Shown one piece after another: positions 1 to 6,042 of a stretch of 9,231 nucleotides of DNA. Both the position numbers and the translations under genes were made by a program. Position 1 is the stretch's first letter, and each line of letters opens with the position of its first letter. Where the stretch lies: contig CAUEFX010000101.1 in NCBI GenBank assembly GCA_958477465.1, positions 1 to 9,231 on the forward strand. The letters run 5' to 3'. The notes under the pieces are model-generated. The model made no database searches and was not told the origin of the DNA. It was given only the letters and a program-made list of their open reading frames with translations. Origin of the DNA: an uncultured Bacteroides sp. GTDB taxonomy: Bacteria; Bacteroidota; Bacteroidia; Bacteroidales; Bacteroidaceae.

Positions 1-20
1 AGAAGTAATTGTTTTTTCAT
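1..20 (-). CDS. 5' end of an exported-protein gene, cut by the window edge
   Basis: Read on the minus strand, the first 20 bases give ATG followed by codons for K-K-Q-L-L and part of a further codon. This is the typical opening of a Bacteroides signal peptide. The region before it (minus strand) is A/T-rich and carries a -7 type motif about 45 bp upstream, which supports a real start. It lies downstream of the DUF4861 and GH28 genes on the same strand, so it is probably another exported protein of the same carbohydrate locus. That is inference from position only; the product cannot be identified from six residues. Confidence 0.5.
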
Positions 21-66
21 ACTAATAAATTTTAAGTTATACAATGTGTTTTGTTTTTATTCTGCA

Positions 67-74
67 CAAAACTA
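67..74 (-). promoter_or_regulatory. Candidate -7 promoter element for the gene starting at 20
   Basis: The minus strand reads TAGTTTTG, an exact match to the Bacteroides sigma-ABfr -7 consensus TAnnTTTG. It lies about 46 bp before the start codon at 20. No clear TTTG -33 box sits 17-23 bp further upstream, so the call rests on the -7 element and its position alone. Confidence 0.35.
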
Positions 75-130
75 CGAAGCATATCTTCTCGCGATGGGTA
101 ATAATTGTCTGATCGGGTGGATAAATTGTT

Positions 131-1351
131 TTATTGTTTGATTCTGACAACGATAGGGTGTTCCAGCCCTTCTTTCCACTCGCGTATATAAGCAAACCAG
201 GCTTCCGGTGTCTTATAACCGAACGTCTCTTTCATCGAGGTGAATGTGGTGTGATAGGAGAAATGATTGTCTCCTTTGGCTGTCAGGGTGTAGAGATAAT
301 TCGGCTTGTCTTTTACTTCCGTCCCTACGTATTTCCGGGGGATGCAGGTGGCAAGTCCTACGGTCTCTTTGGCATATTTCACCGTATCGTTCACCGGCCA
401 GTCTGTGCCCCAGCAGCCGATCAGCCCTTTATGGTCGGAATAAGAGATCGAGCCTTTGATGTTTTGTACACCGGTGCAGAATACCTCGTTTTGGAGCGGC
501 TCCTCGAAGAACGCATCTATTTGCAAGTCGCGGTGTCCGGCATAAAGTGTATAGCGGGTCGTCATGTTCAGTTCGGAACCCTGATATTCCCAGTCGGTCA
601 CTTTGATTTCTGCAATGGCGCGGACGGGACCATAGGCAATGATGCGCTCTGTCAATGTACTTACCGGTTCTATGTGGGTGGCTTTTTTCCCGTTCCAGCC
701 TTTCAGCGCCCCTACACCGCAACTGCCACCTACGCGCAATACATCATCGCCGAAACCGCGTGCCAGTTGCTCGTCGGTAGGATAAAACTGTGATTCCTTG
801 ATTTCGAATCCCTTATTGAACTTTCCGTAGATATCCACCGTCTGCTTGTGGTCGAAATAGAGACGGTAGGCCACCAGCTCCGATTCGAAAGCCGGACCGT
901 GATGGTGCATCTGGTTGTAGATGTTGGCATTGCCGGGGATAGTGACCGAATGTACCGGAACGTGTTTCCCCTTTTTGTCGCTCACCAGCATTTCTGCATA
1001 TACTCCTGCCTCGTATTTTTTGTCGCTTTTCTCTGATGACAGGTTGATTGTCAGTGTTTTCTTCCCCTTGGCCGGGAGGTCGATGACAAATGCCAGTTCG
1101 TCTGCACGACGGTCTCCGTCCAGGTCATCGAGCTGGGATGGAATCTCCGTATTGCCGTCTGTGACAGTGGCGGATTTTATGCGGAATCCGGCGTTGAGTT
1201 CATTTAAATTGATGACTACGGGTTCGTTGCTTTTTGCCCGGTTCCAAGGATTGCTGATTTCTACGGTCAGTGTCTTTTCATTGGTCTGTGCCAGTGTCGT
1301 CAACGGGCATGAACAAAGAAAAAACAAAGGGATAAAAAGACTCTTTTTCAT
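131..1351 (-). CDS. Secreted DUF4861-family protein, likely carbohydrate-active
   Basis: The 406-residue product has an N-terminal signal peptide (residues 1-21). The most likely cleavage is T-L-A before Q22; Cys13 and Cys15 do not fit a clean lipobox, so a periplasmic or secreted protein is preferred over a lipoprotein. The rest matches the DUF4861 family as I recall it: a beta-rich start with an acidic DxDxDxxxD loop (D76, D78, D80, D84) that could bind calcium, a histidine-rich MHHHGPAFESE stretch (148-158), a YGPVRAIAEI segment (240-249), and G-H-R-D at 272-275. No enzymatic activity is assigned from sequence. Family members often sit in Bacteroidetes loci that degrade pectin or other uronate-containing polysaccharides, and this one lies 160 bp downstream of a GH28 gene. 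A terminator separates the two and there is a -7 candidate in the gap, so it may have its own promoter. The family call is firm; the function is open. H149-H151, E156 and E158 are inferred candidate catalytic or metal-binding residues. Confidence 0.85.
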   Translation of the reverse strand: MKKSLFIPLFFLCSCPLTTLAQTNEKTLTVEISNPWNRAKSNEPVVINLNELNAGFRIKSATVTDGNTEIPSQLDDLDGDRRADELAFVIDLPAKGKKTLTINLSSEKSDKKYEAGVYAEMLVSDKKGKHVPVHSVTIPGNANIYNQMHHHGPAFESELVAYRLYFDHKQTVDIYGKFNKGFEIKESQFYPTDEQLARGFGDDVLRVGGSCGVGALKGWNGKKATHIEPVSTLTERIIAYGPVRAIAEIKVTDWEYQGSELNMTTRYTLYAGHRDLQIDAFFEEPLQNEVFCTGVQNIKGSISYSDHKGLIGCWGTDWPVNDTVKYAKETVGLATCIPRKYVGTEVKDKPNYLYTLTAKGDNHFSYHTTFTSMKETFGYKTPEAWFAYIREWKEGLEHPIVVRIKQ

Positions 1352-1427
1352 AACCTTTCTCTATTGTTTGGTGATAAGTAAATTAGTTCGATTAAGAAGA
1401 AAAAGCAAGCAGGCTCTTATTTTTTTG

Positions 1428-1435
1428 CAAATGTA
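1428..1435 (-). promoter_or_regulatory. Candidate -7 promoter element for the DUF4861 gene
   Basis: The minus strand reads TACATTTG, matching TAnnTTTG. Transcription would begin near 1420 and give a leader of about 70 nt. It lies directly after the U-run of the GH28 terminator. A -33 TTTG box is not evident, since the place it would occupy is inside the terminator stem. Confidence 0.4.
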
Positions 1436-1439
1436 GTAT

Positions 1440-1487
1440 AAAAAAGCAGGCAGTCCTGTCTGTAATGATTGAAGGACTGTCCGCTTT
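1440..1487 (-). terminator. Intrinsic terminator downstream of the GH28 gene
   Basis: On the minus strand, AAAGCGGACAGTCC (1487-1474) pairs with GGACTGCCTGCTTT (1456-1443). The stem covers 14 positions with one G-T wobble and one A-C mismatch, around a 17-nt loop, and leads into six Ts at 1445-1440. The hairpin starts 24 bp after the GH28 stop codon. This is a textbook Rho-independent arrangement for the minus strand. Confidence 0.75.
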
Positions 1488-1511
1488 GCTGTTTATAGAA
1501 TGAAAAGTAGT

Positions 1512-3125
1512 TTATTTGAAGTTCAGATTCACGCCTTTGGCATCTGCCTCTTTATAGGTCTTGCCGTCGACTTTAATCTTCTTGGCGTTCTTCATCTGAA
1601 GCGTATGTCCGCCTTTTTTCTTCATCTCGATGCGGATGTTTTCCATTTGCACATTTTCGGCCTGGCTGATAACGGCGCCTTCGGCAGCTTCGGTGATGAC
1701 CACATTCTTTACGGTGACATTCCGGATAGGCATTTCCGGCAATCCGTTGAAGAACATGGCGCGTCCGGAACCTTTACTGTATATATTCGAGATGTGGATG
1801 TCTCTGAATGCCGGAGTCTCCTCTGTGACAGGAGGAAGGTCGCTTTTGGTATTGGTCATACGTTCCTCTTCCGTCTCTTCACCCGGACCCTTACCACCGT
1901 AGAACAGGTCGAACAGCAACGGCTCGTTCGGAATATTGATCATGTTGATGTTGCTGATATAGATGCCTTCTACCACGCCGCCACGTCCGCGGGTACTCTT
2001 GAAACGCAAGCCGACATCGGTTCCCATAAAAGTACAATCGGCCACATAGATGTTTTTTACACCACCGGACATTTCACTGCCTACAACGAAGCCGCCGTGT
2101 CCGTGCAGCACGGTGTTGTTTCTGACCAATACATTCTGACAGGGTTCTCCACGACGGCGGCCGTCGGCGTCTTTTCCCGATTTGATGCAGATAGCATCGT
2201 CTCCGGCATCAAACAGGCTGTTGATGATCAGCGCGTTTTTGCAGGACTCCAGATCCAATGCGTCTCCGTTTTGAGAGTACCAGGGGTTGAATACCTTTAC
2301 ATTGTTTATGGTGATGTGTTCGCATGAAAGCGGATGCAGGCACCAACTGGGAGAGTTCTTGAATGTAACTCCTTCCAACAGCACCTTTTTACTTTTTACG
2401 ATGTTCAGCAGCACAGGGCGGAGCCACGGGCGGATTTCATTCCATTCTTCGTCGGTATTGATACCTTCGGGAACATTGAAATCTTTGCAGGCCAATGCTC
2501 CTTTCAGGGAGCCGGCTGTGGGGTACCATATCTTCCCCGCTGCATCGGTCACTCCCCCCGATTTTACGAGTTTGCTCCATTGGGAAGCCGTCAGTTTGTC
2601 TTTCTTTACCGGTCTCCAACTGTCTCCCGCGCCATCGAATGTGCCGTAACCCGTGATGGCGATATTCTCCGCATTGCGTGCCGAAATGGGAGATTGGCAG
2701 CGGCGGGTTTCCAGTCCCTCGAATGACGTGTTTATAATGGGATAGGCCTCGAAATCATCGGTGAAAAGTATCAAAGCATTGCGTTCTGTATATAGATTCA
2801 CATTACTTAATAGTACGATAGGCCCGGTCAGCCACAATCCTTCCGGAATGATTACTTTTCCTCCGCCTTTGGCATTTACTGCTTTTATTGCATTGTTGAT
2901 TGCTTCCGTGTTGAGAAACTTTCCATCGTTTCGGGCACCGTATGCGGTGATGTTGACTTCATAGTCGGGGAAAACGGGTTGCTCTACAACAGGCATTTCG
3001 AATGGAAGATTGTTGTAAATGCTGTTGTCTATTAAAATTTCCTCCTGAGCGCATATCCGATTCCCGGAGAGGAGAGGCAGGCATATCGCCGTTAGTAACA
3101 GGAATTTTTTCGTTAATGTGTTCAT
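1512..3125 (-). CDS. GH28 family polygalacturonase-type glycoside hydrolase
   Basis: The 537-residue secreted enzyme is predicted to hydrolyse alpha-galacturonic acid linkages in pectin. The signal peptide covers residues 1-26, with cleavage after I-C-A before Q27. GH28 hallmarks appear in order on a right-handed beta-helix pattern: NGD with a further Asp (N286, D288, D291; the NTD motif variant), GDD (D309-D310), HGHGG (341-345), and RFK (374-376, the RIK variant). These supply the catalytic aspartates, the histidine and the substrate-binding Arg/Lys. An N-terminal AYGARNDGKFLNTEAI segment (61-76) is also typical of the family. The GKDADGRRRGEPCQNV stretch (317-332) resembles exo-acting bacterial galacturonidases, so release of GalA from chain ends (homogalacturonan or rhamnogalacturonan fragments) is likelier than endo-cleavage; that is inference. 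It is divergent from fabI, has a leader of up to about 175 nt, and is followed by an intrinsic terminator. An insert around 405-435 rich in Glu, Gly and Pro is unusual. No SusC/SusD pair is present in this window. Confidence 0.93.
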   Translation of the reverse strand: MNTLTKKFLLLTAICLPLLSGNRICAQEEILIDNSIYNNLPFEMPVVEQPVFPDYEVNITAYGARNDGKFLNTEAINNAIKAVNAKGGGKVIIPEGLWLTGPIVLLSNVNLYTERNALILFTDDFEAYPIINTSFEGLETRRCQSPISARNAENIAITGYGTFDGAGDSWRPVKKDKLTASQWSKLVKSGGVTDAAGKIWYPTAGSLKGALACKDFNVPEGINTDEEWNEIRPWLRPVLLNIVKSKKVLLEGVTFKNSPSWCLHPLSCEHITINNVKVFNPWYSQNGDALDLESCKNALIINSLFDAGDDAICIKSGKDADGRRRGEPCQNVLVRNNTVLHGHGGFVVGSEMSGGVKNIYVADCTFMGTDVGLRFKSTRGRGGVVEGIYISNINMINIPNEPLLFDLFYGGKGPGEETEEERMTNTKSDLPPVTEETPAFRDIHISNIYSKGSGRAMFFNGLPEMPIRNVTVKNVVITEAAEGAVISQAENVQMENIRIEMKKKGGHTLQMKNAKKIKVDGKTYKEADAKGVNLNFK

Positions 3126-3251
3126 CTAAAATTATGTTTCTATGGATTAATACTAAAGGATTGCTCACTTCCGATAAATAAAGAGATTTATTATCCTTTG
3201 ACAGATTACTCTCTCGAGCCATCTGCCGGAAGGAATAATAATGTTTCATGT

Positions 3252-3270
3252 TAACCTAATTCTAACCTAA
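3252..3270. repeat. Direct repeat TAACCTAA, two copies 11 bp apart
   Basis: TAACCTAA lies at 3252-3259 and again at 3263-3270, an exact 8-bp repeat with an 11-bp period, close to one helical turn. It would place two identical sites on the same DNA face, as for a dimeric regulator. The pair is 128-145 bp before the GH28 start, downstream of the proposed -7 element. Chance is possible in A/T-rich DNA. No regulator gene is in the window. Confidence 0.35.
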
Positions 3271-3306
3271 ATAAATATTATGAGAAAACCTCTTAATTAT
3301 CTGATG

Positions 3307-3314
3307 CAAATATA
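3307..3314 (-). promoter_or_regulatory. Candidate -7 promoter element for GH28
   Basis: The minus strand reads TATATTTG, an exact TAnnTTTG match and the only one I find between GH28 and fabI on that strand. It implies a start near 3300 and a leader of about 175 nt, long enough to carry regulatory structure. No TTTG -33 box is seen at normal spacing, which would fit a gene that depends on an activator. Confidence 0.4.
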
Positions 3315-3420
3315 GACGTGAAAATTCCCTTAGATGTGTATAAACTGTTGGTTTAGGTGGATTTTTTGTCATTTTGGACTTTTCTTTGCACACTTCTCGT
3401 GCTTTTATGCAGAAAGTTCC

Positions 3421-3428
3421 TATCTTTG
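3421..3428 (+). promoter_or_regulatory. Candidate -7 promoter element for the fabI operon
   Basis: TATCTTTG matches the Bacteroides -7 consensus TAnnTTTG. It ends 28 bp before the fabI ATG at 3457, implying a leader of roughly 20 nt. The expected -33 region around 3398-3401 is a poor match; a TTTG at 3385-3388 is 32 bp away, too far for normal spacing. Confidence 0.5.
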
Positions 3429-3456
3429 CAACCTAATTTAACTATTTTAATAAGGT

Positions 3457-4314
3457 ATGAGTTATAATTTGTTGAAAGGAAAAAGAGGTATTATCTTCGG
3501 TGCGCTGAACGAGCAGTCTATTGCCTGGAAAGTAGCGGAAAAAGCCGTAGAGGAAGGTGCAACCATTACACTATCAAATACGCCCATGGCCATACGTATG
3601 GGTGAAGTAAATGCCCTGGCCGAGAAACTGAATTGTGAAATAATCCCTGCCGACGCTACCAATGTGGAGGATCTGGAGAATGTATTCAGAACATCTATGG
3701 ATGTATTGCACGGACAGATCGATTTTGTTCTTCATTCAATAGGCATGTCTCCCAATGTGCGCAAGAAACGTACGTATGACGATCTTGACTACGGAATGTT
3801 GGACAAGACACTGGATATCTCTGCTGTCTCTTTCCATAAAATGATTCAGTCTGCCAAAAAACTGAATGCGATTGCTGATTACGGATCAATCGTGGCATTG
3901 AGCTATGTAGCCGCACAGCGTACATTCTACGGTTATAACGACATGGCGGATGCTAAAGCGTTGCTGGAGTCTATTGCCCGTAGCTTTGGATATATCTACG
4001 GACGCGAACATAGCGTACGTGTAAATACAATCTCTCAATCGCCTACATTCACCACTGCCGGATCGGGAGTGAAGGGGATGGACAAGTTGTTTGATTTTGC
4101 TAACCGTATGTCTCCGCTGGGAAATGCTACTGCCGATGAGTGTGCCGATTATTGTATCGTGATGTTCTCTGACCTTACCCGCAAGGTGACGATGCAGAAC
4201 CTCTACCACGATGGCGGTTTCTCAAGTGTCGGTATGAGCCTTCGTGCCATGGCTACTTATGAGAAGGGCCTTGACGAGTACAAAGACGAAGACGGAAACA
4301 TCATTTACGGATAA
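3457..4314 (+). CDS. fabI: Enoyl-[acyl-carrier-protein] reductase (NADH), FabI
   Basis: FabI catalyses the last step of each fatty-acid elongation cycle, reducing trans-2-enoyl-ACP to acyl-ACP with NAD(P)H in the cytoplasm. The 285-residue product is an SDR-fold protein. The N-terminal nucleotide-binding segment GALNEQSIAW (15-24) is the FabI form of the glycine-rich loop; HSIG (93-96) is conserved; the FabI-type double-tyrosine site is Y150, Y160 and K167, with the Y-x6-K spacing of the enzyme. The C-terminus matches other Bacteroidetes FabI proteins. G96 aligns with E. coli Gly93, a residue linked to triclosan response, and is unchanged. The start follows a -7 element closely; AAGG lies only 1-2 nt before the ATG and is too near to act as a normal Shine-Dalgarno. 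It is the first gene of a three-gene operon, 5 bp before the gldB homologue. Identification is secure. Confidence 0.97.
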   Translation: MSYNLLKGKRGIIFGALNEQSIAWKVAEKAVEEGATITLSNTPMAIRMGEVNALAEKLNCEIIPADATNVEDLENVFRTSMDVLHGQIDFVLHSIGMSPNVRKKRTYDDLDYGMLDKTLDISAVSFHKMIQSAKKLNAIADYGSIVALSYVAAQRTFYGYNDMADAKALLESIARSFGYIYGREHSVRVNTISQSPTFTTAGSGVKGMDKLFDFANRMSPLGNATADECADYCIVMFSDLTRKVTMQNLYHDGGFSSVGMSLRAMATYEKGLDEYKDEDGNIIYG

Positions 4315-4319
4315 TAATT

Positions 4320-5327
4320 ATGAAATTACGGAATCCTTTTCTCTTTATTATAATATGTATACTTGCCGTTGCCTGCCGGATGGGTACGGGAGAGAACGGG
4401 TTGTTGCATAATGGAGAGAATGGGATTTCCGTTGTTCGATATGACCAGTTGTTGAACGAATATGTCCGTTCCAACAGCTTTTCTGCTCTGCAGAAGATGA
4501 ACATGGAGTATCGCCAGCCTACCAAGATTTTGATTGAAGAGGTGCTTGGCCTGGGGCAGGTGAGTGACGATACCATTTCTCAGAAACTGAAGACATTCTA
4601 TTCGGATACTACTTTGCTTCGCCTGATGGCCGATGTGGAGAAGCGTTTTCCTAATTTGGACGAAGTGGAAAAGGGGCTGACAAAGGGGTTCAGAAAATTG
4701 AAAAAGGAGGTTCCTGAGATCAAAATTCCTCTTGTCTATTCACAGGTATCCGCATTCAACGAGTCGATTGTCTTGTCCGATACGCTGTTAGGCATTAGCT
4801 TGGATAAGTATATGGGAGAAGATTATGCTTTGTACAAGCGTTTTTACTACGACTATCAGTGCCGTACCATGCGCCCCGATCGCATTGTTCCCGATTGTTT
4901 TGTGTTTTATCTGATGAGCAAGTATGTCTTTCCTTTTCAGGAAGGGACGTGTCTGCTCGATAGGATGCTGCATTCCGGAAAGATAAATTATGCCGTCCAG
5001 ATGCTGTTGGGATATCGTACTCCGGGCGAAGCGATGGGATATGCAGAGAAGGAAGAGGCATGGTGCAACGAGAATGAAAAGAATGTGTGGGAGTATATGC
5101 TGAAGAACAGACATCTCTATGTCCGCGATCCGATGATTGTACGCAAGTATATGAAGCCGGCGCCGTTTACCGCTTTCTTCGGTGACAATGCTCCGGCATT
5201 GCTCGGTACCTGGATGGGAACGCGCATTGTGGCTTCTTATATGAAACACCACAAGGAGGTCAGCCTGCAGGAATTGTTGCAGATGACCGATTATCATCAC
5301 ATGTTGCAGGAATCCGGTTATAAATAA
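4320..5327 (+). CDS. gldB: GldB-family lipoprotein
   Basis: The 335-residue lipoprotein has a hydrophobic signal (about residues 5-18) ending in L-A-V-A before Cys19, the likely lipidated cysteine. The residues after it (R-M-G-T-G-E) lack the acidic run of surface-export signals, so the protein probably faces the periplasm. The body fits GldB, first defined as a gliding-motility lipoprotein in Flavobacterium johnsoniae: a VLSDTLLGISLDKYMGEDY block (151-169), an MSKYVFPFQEG block (199-209), a GKINYAVQMLLGYRTP block (220-235), NEKNVWEYM (252-260), APFTAFFGDNAPALLGTWMG (281-300), IVASYMKHHKEVSLQELL (303-320) and a final LQESGYK. No HExxH zinc-protease motif is present. Bacteroides do not glide, so the role here is unknown, perhaps envelope-related given the tight linkage with fabI (5 bp upstream) and the methyltransferase (10 bp downstream). 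No other gld gene is visible. The family call is good; the function is not inferred from the name. Confidence 0.82.
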   Translation: MKLRNPFLFIIICILAVACRMGTGENGLLHNGENGISVVRYDQLLNEYVRSNSFSALQKMNMEYRQPTKILIEEVLGLGQVSDDTISQKLKTFYSDTTLLRLMADVEKRFPNLDEVEKGLTKGFRKLKKEVPEIKIPLVYSQVSAFNESIVLSDTLLGISLDKYMGEDYALYKRFYYDYQCRTMRPDRIVPDCFVFYLMSKYVFPFQEGTCLLDRMLHSGKINYAVQMLLGYRTPGEAMGYAEKEEAWCNENEKNVWEYMLKNRHLYVRDPMIVRKYMKPAPFTAFFGDNAPALLGTWMGTRIVASYMKHHKEVSLQELLQMTDYHHMLQESGYK

Positions 5328-5337
5328 TCTATCTTTT

Positions 5338-6042
5338 ATGGAAACAGCTCTTTATCTTATTCCCGTGACTTTGGGAGACACCGCCATTGAATCCGTATTG
5401 CCGCCCTATAATAAAGAAGTTATTCTGAATATCCGCCATTTTATTGTTGAGGATGTCCGTTCGGCCCGGCGCTTCTTAAAGAAGGTAGACCGGGAGATTG
5501 TTATCGATGCTCTGACTTTTTATACATTAAACAAGCATACTTCTCCCGAAGATATTTCCGGATATTTGAAGCCATTGCTGGAAGGAGCTTCTATGGGGGT
5601 GATTTCGGAAGCCGGCTGTCCGGCTGTTGCCGATCCGGGAGCAGACGTTGTGGCGATTGCCCAGCGCAAGGGGCTGCGTGTAGTTCCATTGGTGGGTCCT
5701 TCTTCTATCATACTTTCTGTGATGGCTTCCGGCTTTAACGGGCAGAGCTTTGCTTTCCACGGTTACTTGCCTATCGAACCGGGAGAGCGTGCAAAGAAAA
5801 TCAAACTGCTGGAACAGCGGGTATATTCCGAGCATCAGACACAGCTCTTCATCGAGACGCCTTATCGCAATAATAAGATGGTAGAGGATATTCTGAACAA
5901 TTGCCGTCCGCAGACCCGACTTTGCATTGCTGCCAATATCACCTGCGAAGGGGAGTATATCCGCACCCGGACAGTGAAGGAGTGGAAGGGGCATCTTCCC
6001 GAACTTTCTAAAAATCCTTGTATTTTTCTCTTATACCAATAA
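5338..6042 (+). CDS. SAM-dependent methyltransferase, RsmI-like (tetrapyrrole methylase fold)
   Basis: The 234-residue cytoplasmic protein belongs to the tetrapyrrole methylase superfamily and is closest to RsmI, the 16S rRNA C1402 2'-O-methyltransferase. Visible family segments are LYLIPVTLGD (5-14), EDVRSARRFL (38-47), GVISEAGCPAVADPGADVV (87-105, the RsmI-type AGxPxxxDPG SAM-site motif), VVPLVGPSSI (115-124), HGYLP (141-145) and FIETPYRNNKM (171-181). It is about 50 residues shorter than E. coli RsmI and lacks that protein's C-terminal part. Bacteroidetes often carry such a short version besides a full-length RsmI, so I leave the gene symbol blank; the substrate could be rRNA or something else. 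It is the last gene of the fabI operon. Its final 35 bp overlap the end of the convergent membrane-protein gene, and no terminator is seen after it. Confidence 0.85.
   Translation: METALYLIPVTLGDTAIESVLPPYNKEVILNIRHFIVEDVRSARRFLKKVDREIVIDALTFYTLNKHTSPEDISGYLKPLLEGASMGVISEAGCPAVADPGADVVAIAQRKGLRVVPLVGPSSIILSVMASGFNGQSFAFHGYLPIEPGERAKKIKLLEQRVYSEHQTQLFIETPYRNNKMVEDILNNCRPQTRLCIAANITCEGEYIRTRTVKEWKGHLPELSKNPCIFLLYQ

Larger units (their letters stand above)
3126..3456. other. Divergent intergenic region between GH28 and fabI
   Basis: This is 331 bp of A/T-rich DNA with no convincing gene. It holds the long GH28 leader and the fabI promoter. The sequence AACCTAA occurs three times in one orientation (3253-3259, 3264-3270, 3430-3436), and TTTAGGT, the inverse of ACCTAAA, occurs at 3352-3358. 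A weak A/T hairpin with one bulge lies at 3172-3194 in the GH28 leader. I see no riboswitch fold or small RNA that I recognise. Confidence 0.6.

Noticed and set aside
134..793. 219-codon plus-strand frame opposite DUF4861
   Set aside because: Antisense shadow of a well-supported gene; Cys/Phe/Arg-rich composition and no family features.
1307..1315. Possible lipobox (L-C-S before Cys15) in the DUF4861 signal peptide
   Set aside because: The -2 position is Cys, not a usual lipobox residue, and a better signal peptidase I site (T-L-A before Q22) follows.
1500..2327. 275-codon plus-strand frame opposite GH28
   Set aside because: Mirror of the GH28 codons, with a composition typical of antisense frames and no domain; all GH28 motifs are on the other strand.
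3172..3194. A/T-rich hairpin in the GH28 leader
   Set aside because: Only A/T pairs apart from the end, with a bulge; too weak to call a regulatory structure by itself.
2959..3249. 96-codon minus-strand frame starting in the GH28 leader and overlapping the GH28 start
   Set aside because: Its second half lies in the wrong frame of a secure GH28 gene and has no recognisable domain; the leader part is low-complexity A/T-rich sequence.
4788..5300. 170-codon minus-strand frame opposite gldB
   Set aside because: Antisense shadow rich in His and Ile; the plus-strand frame has a lipobox and GldB blocks.
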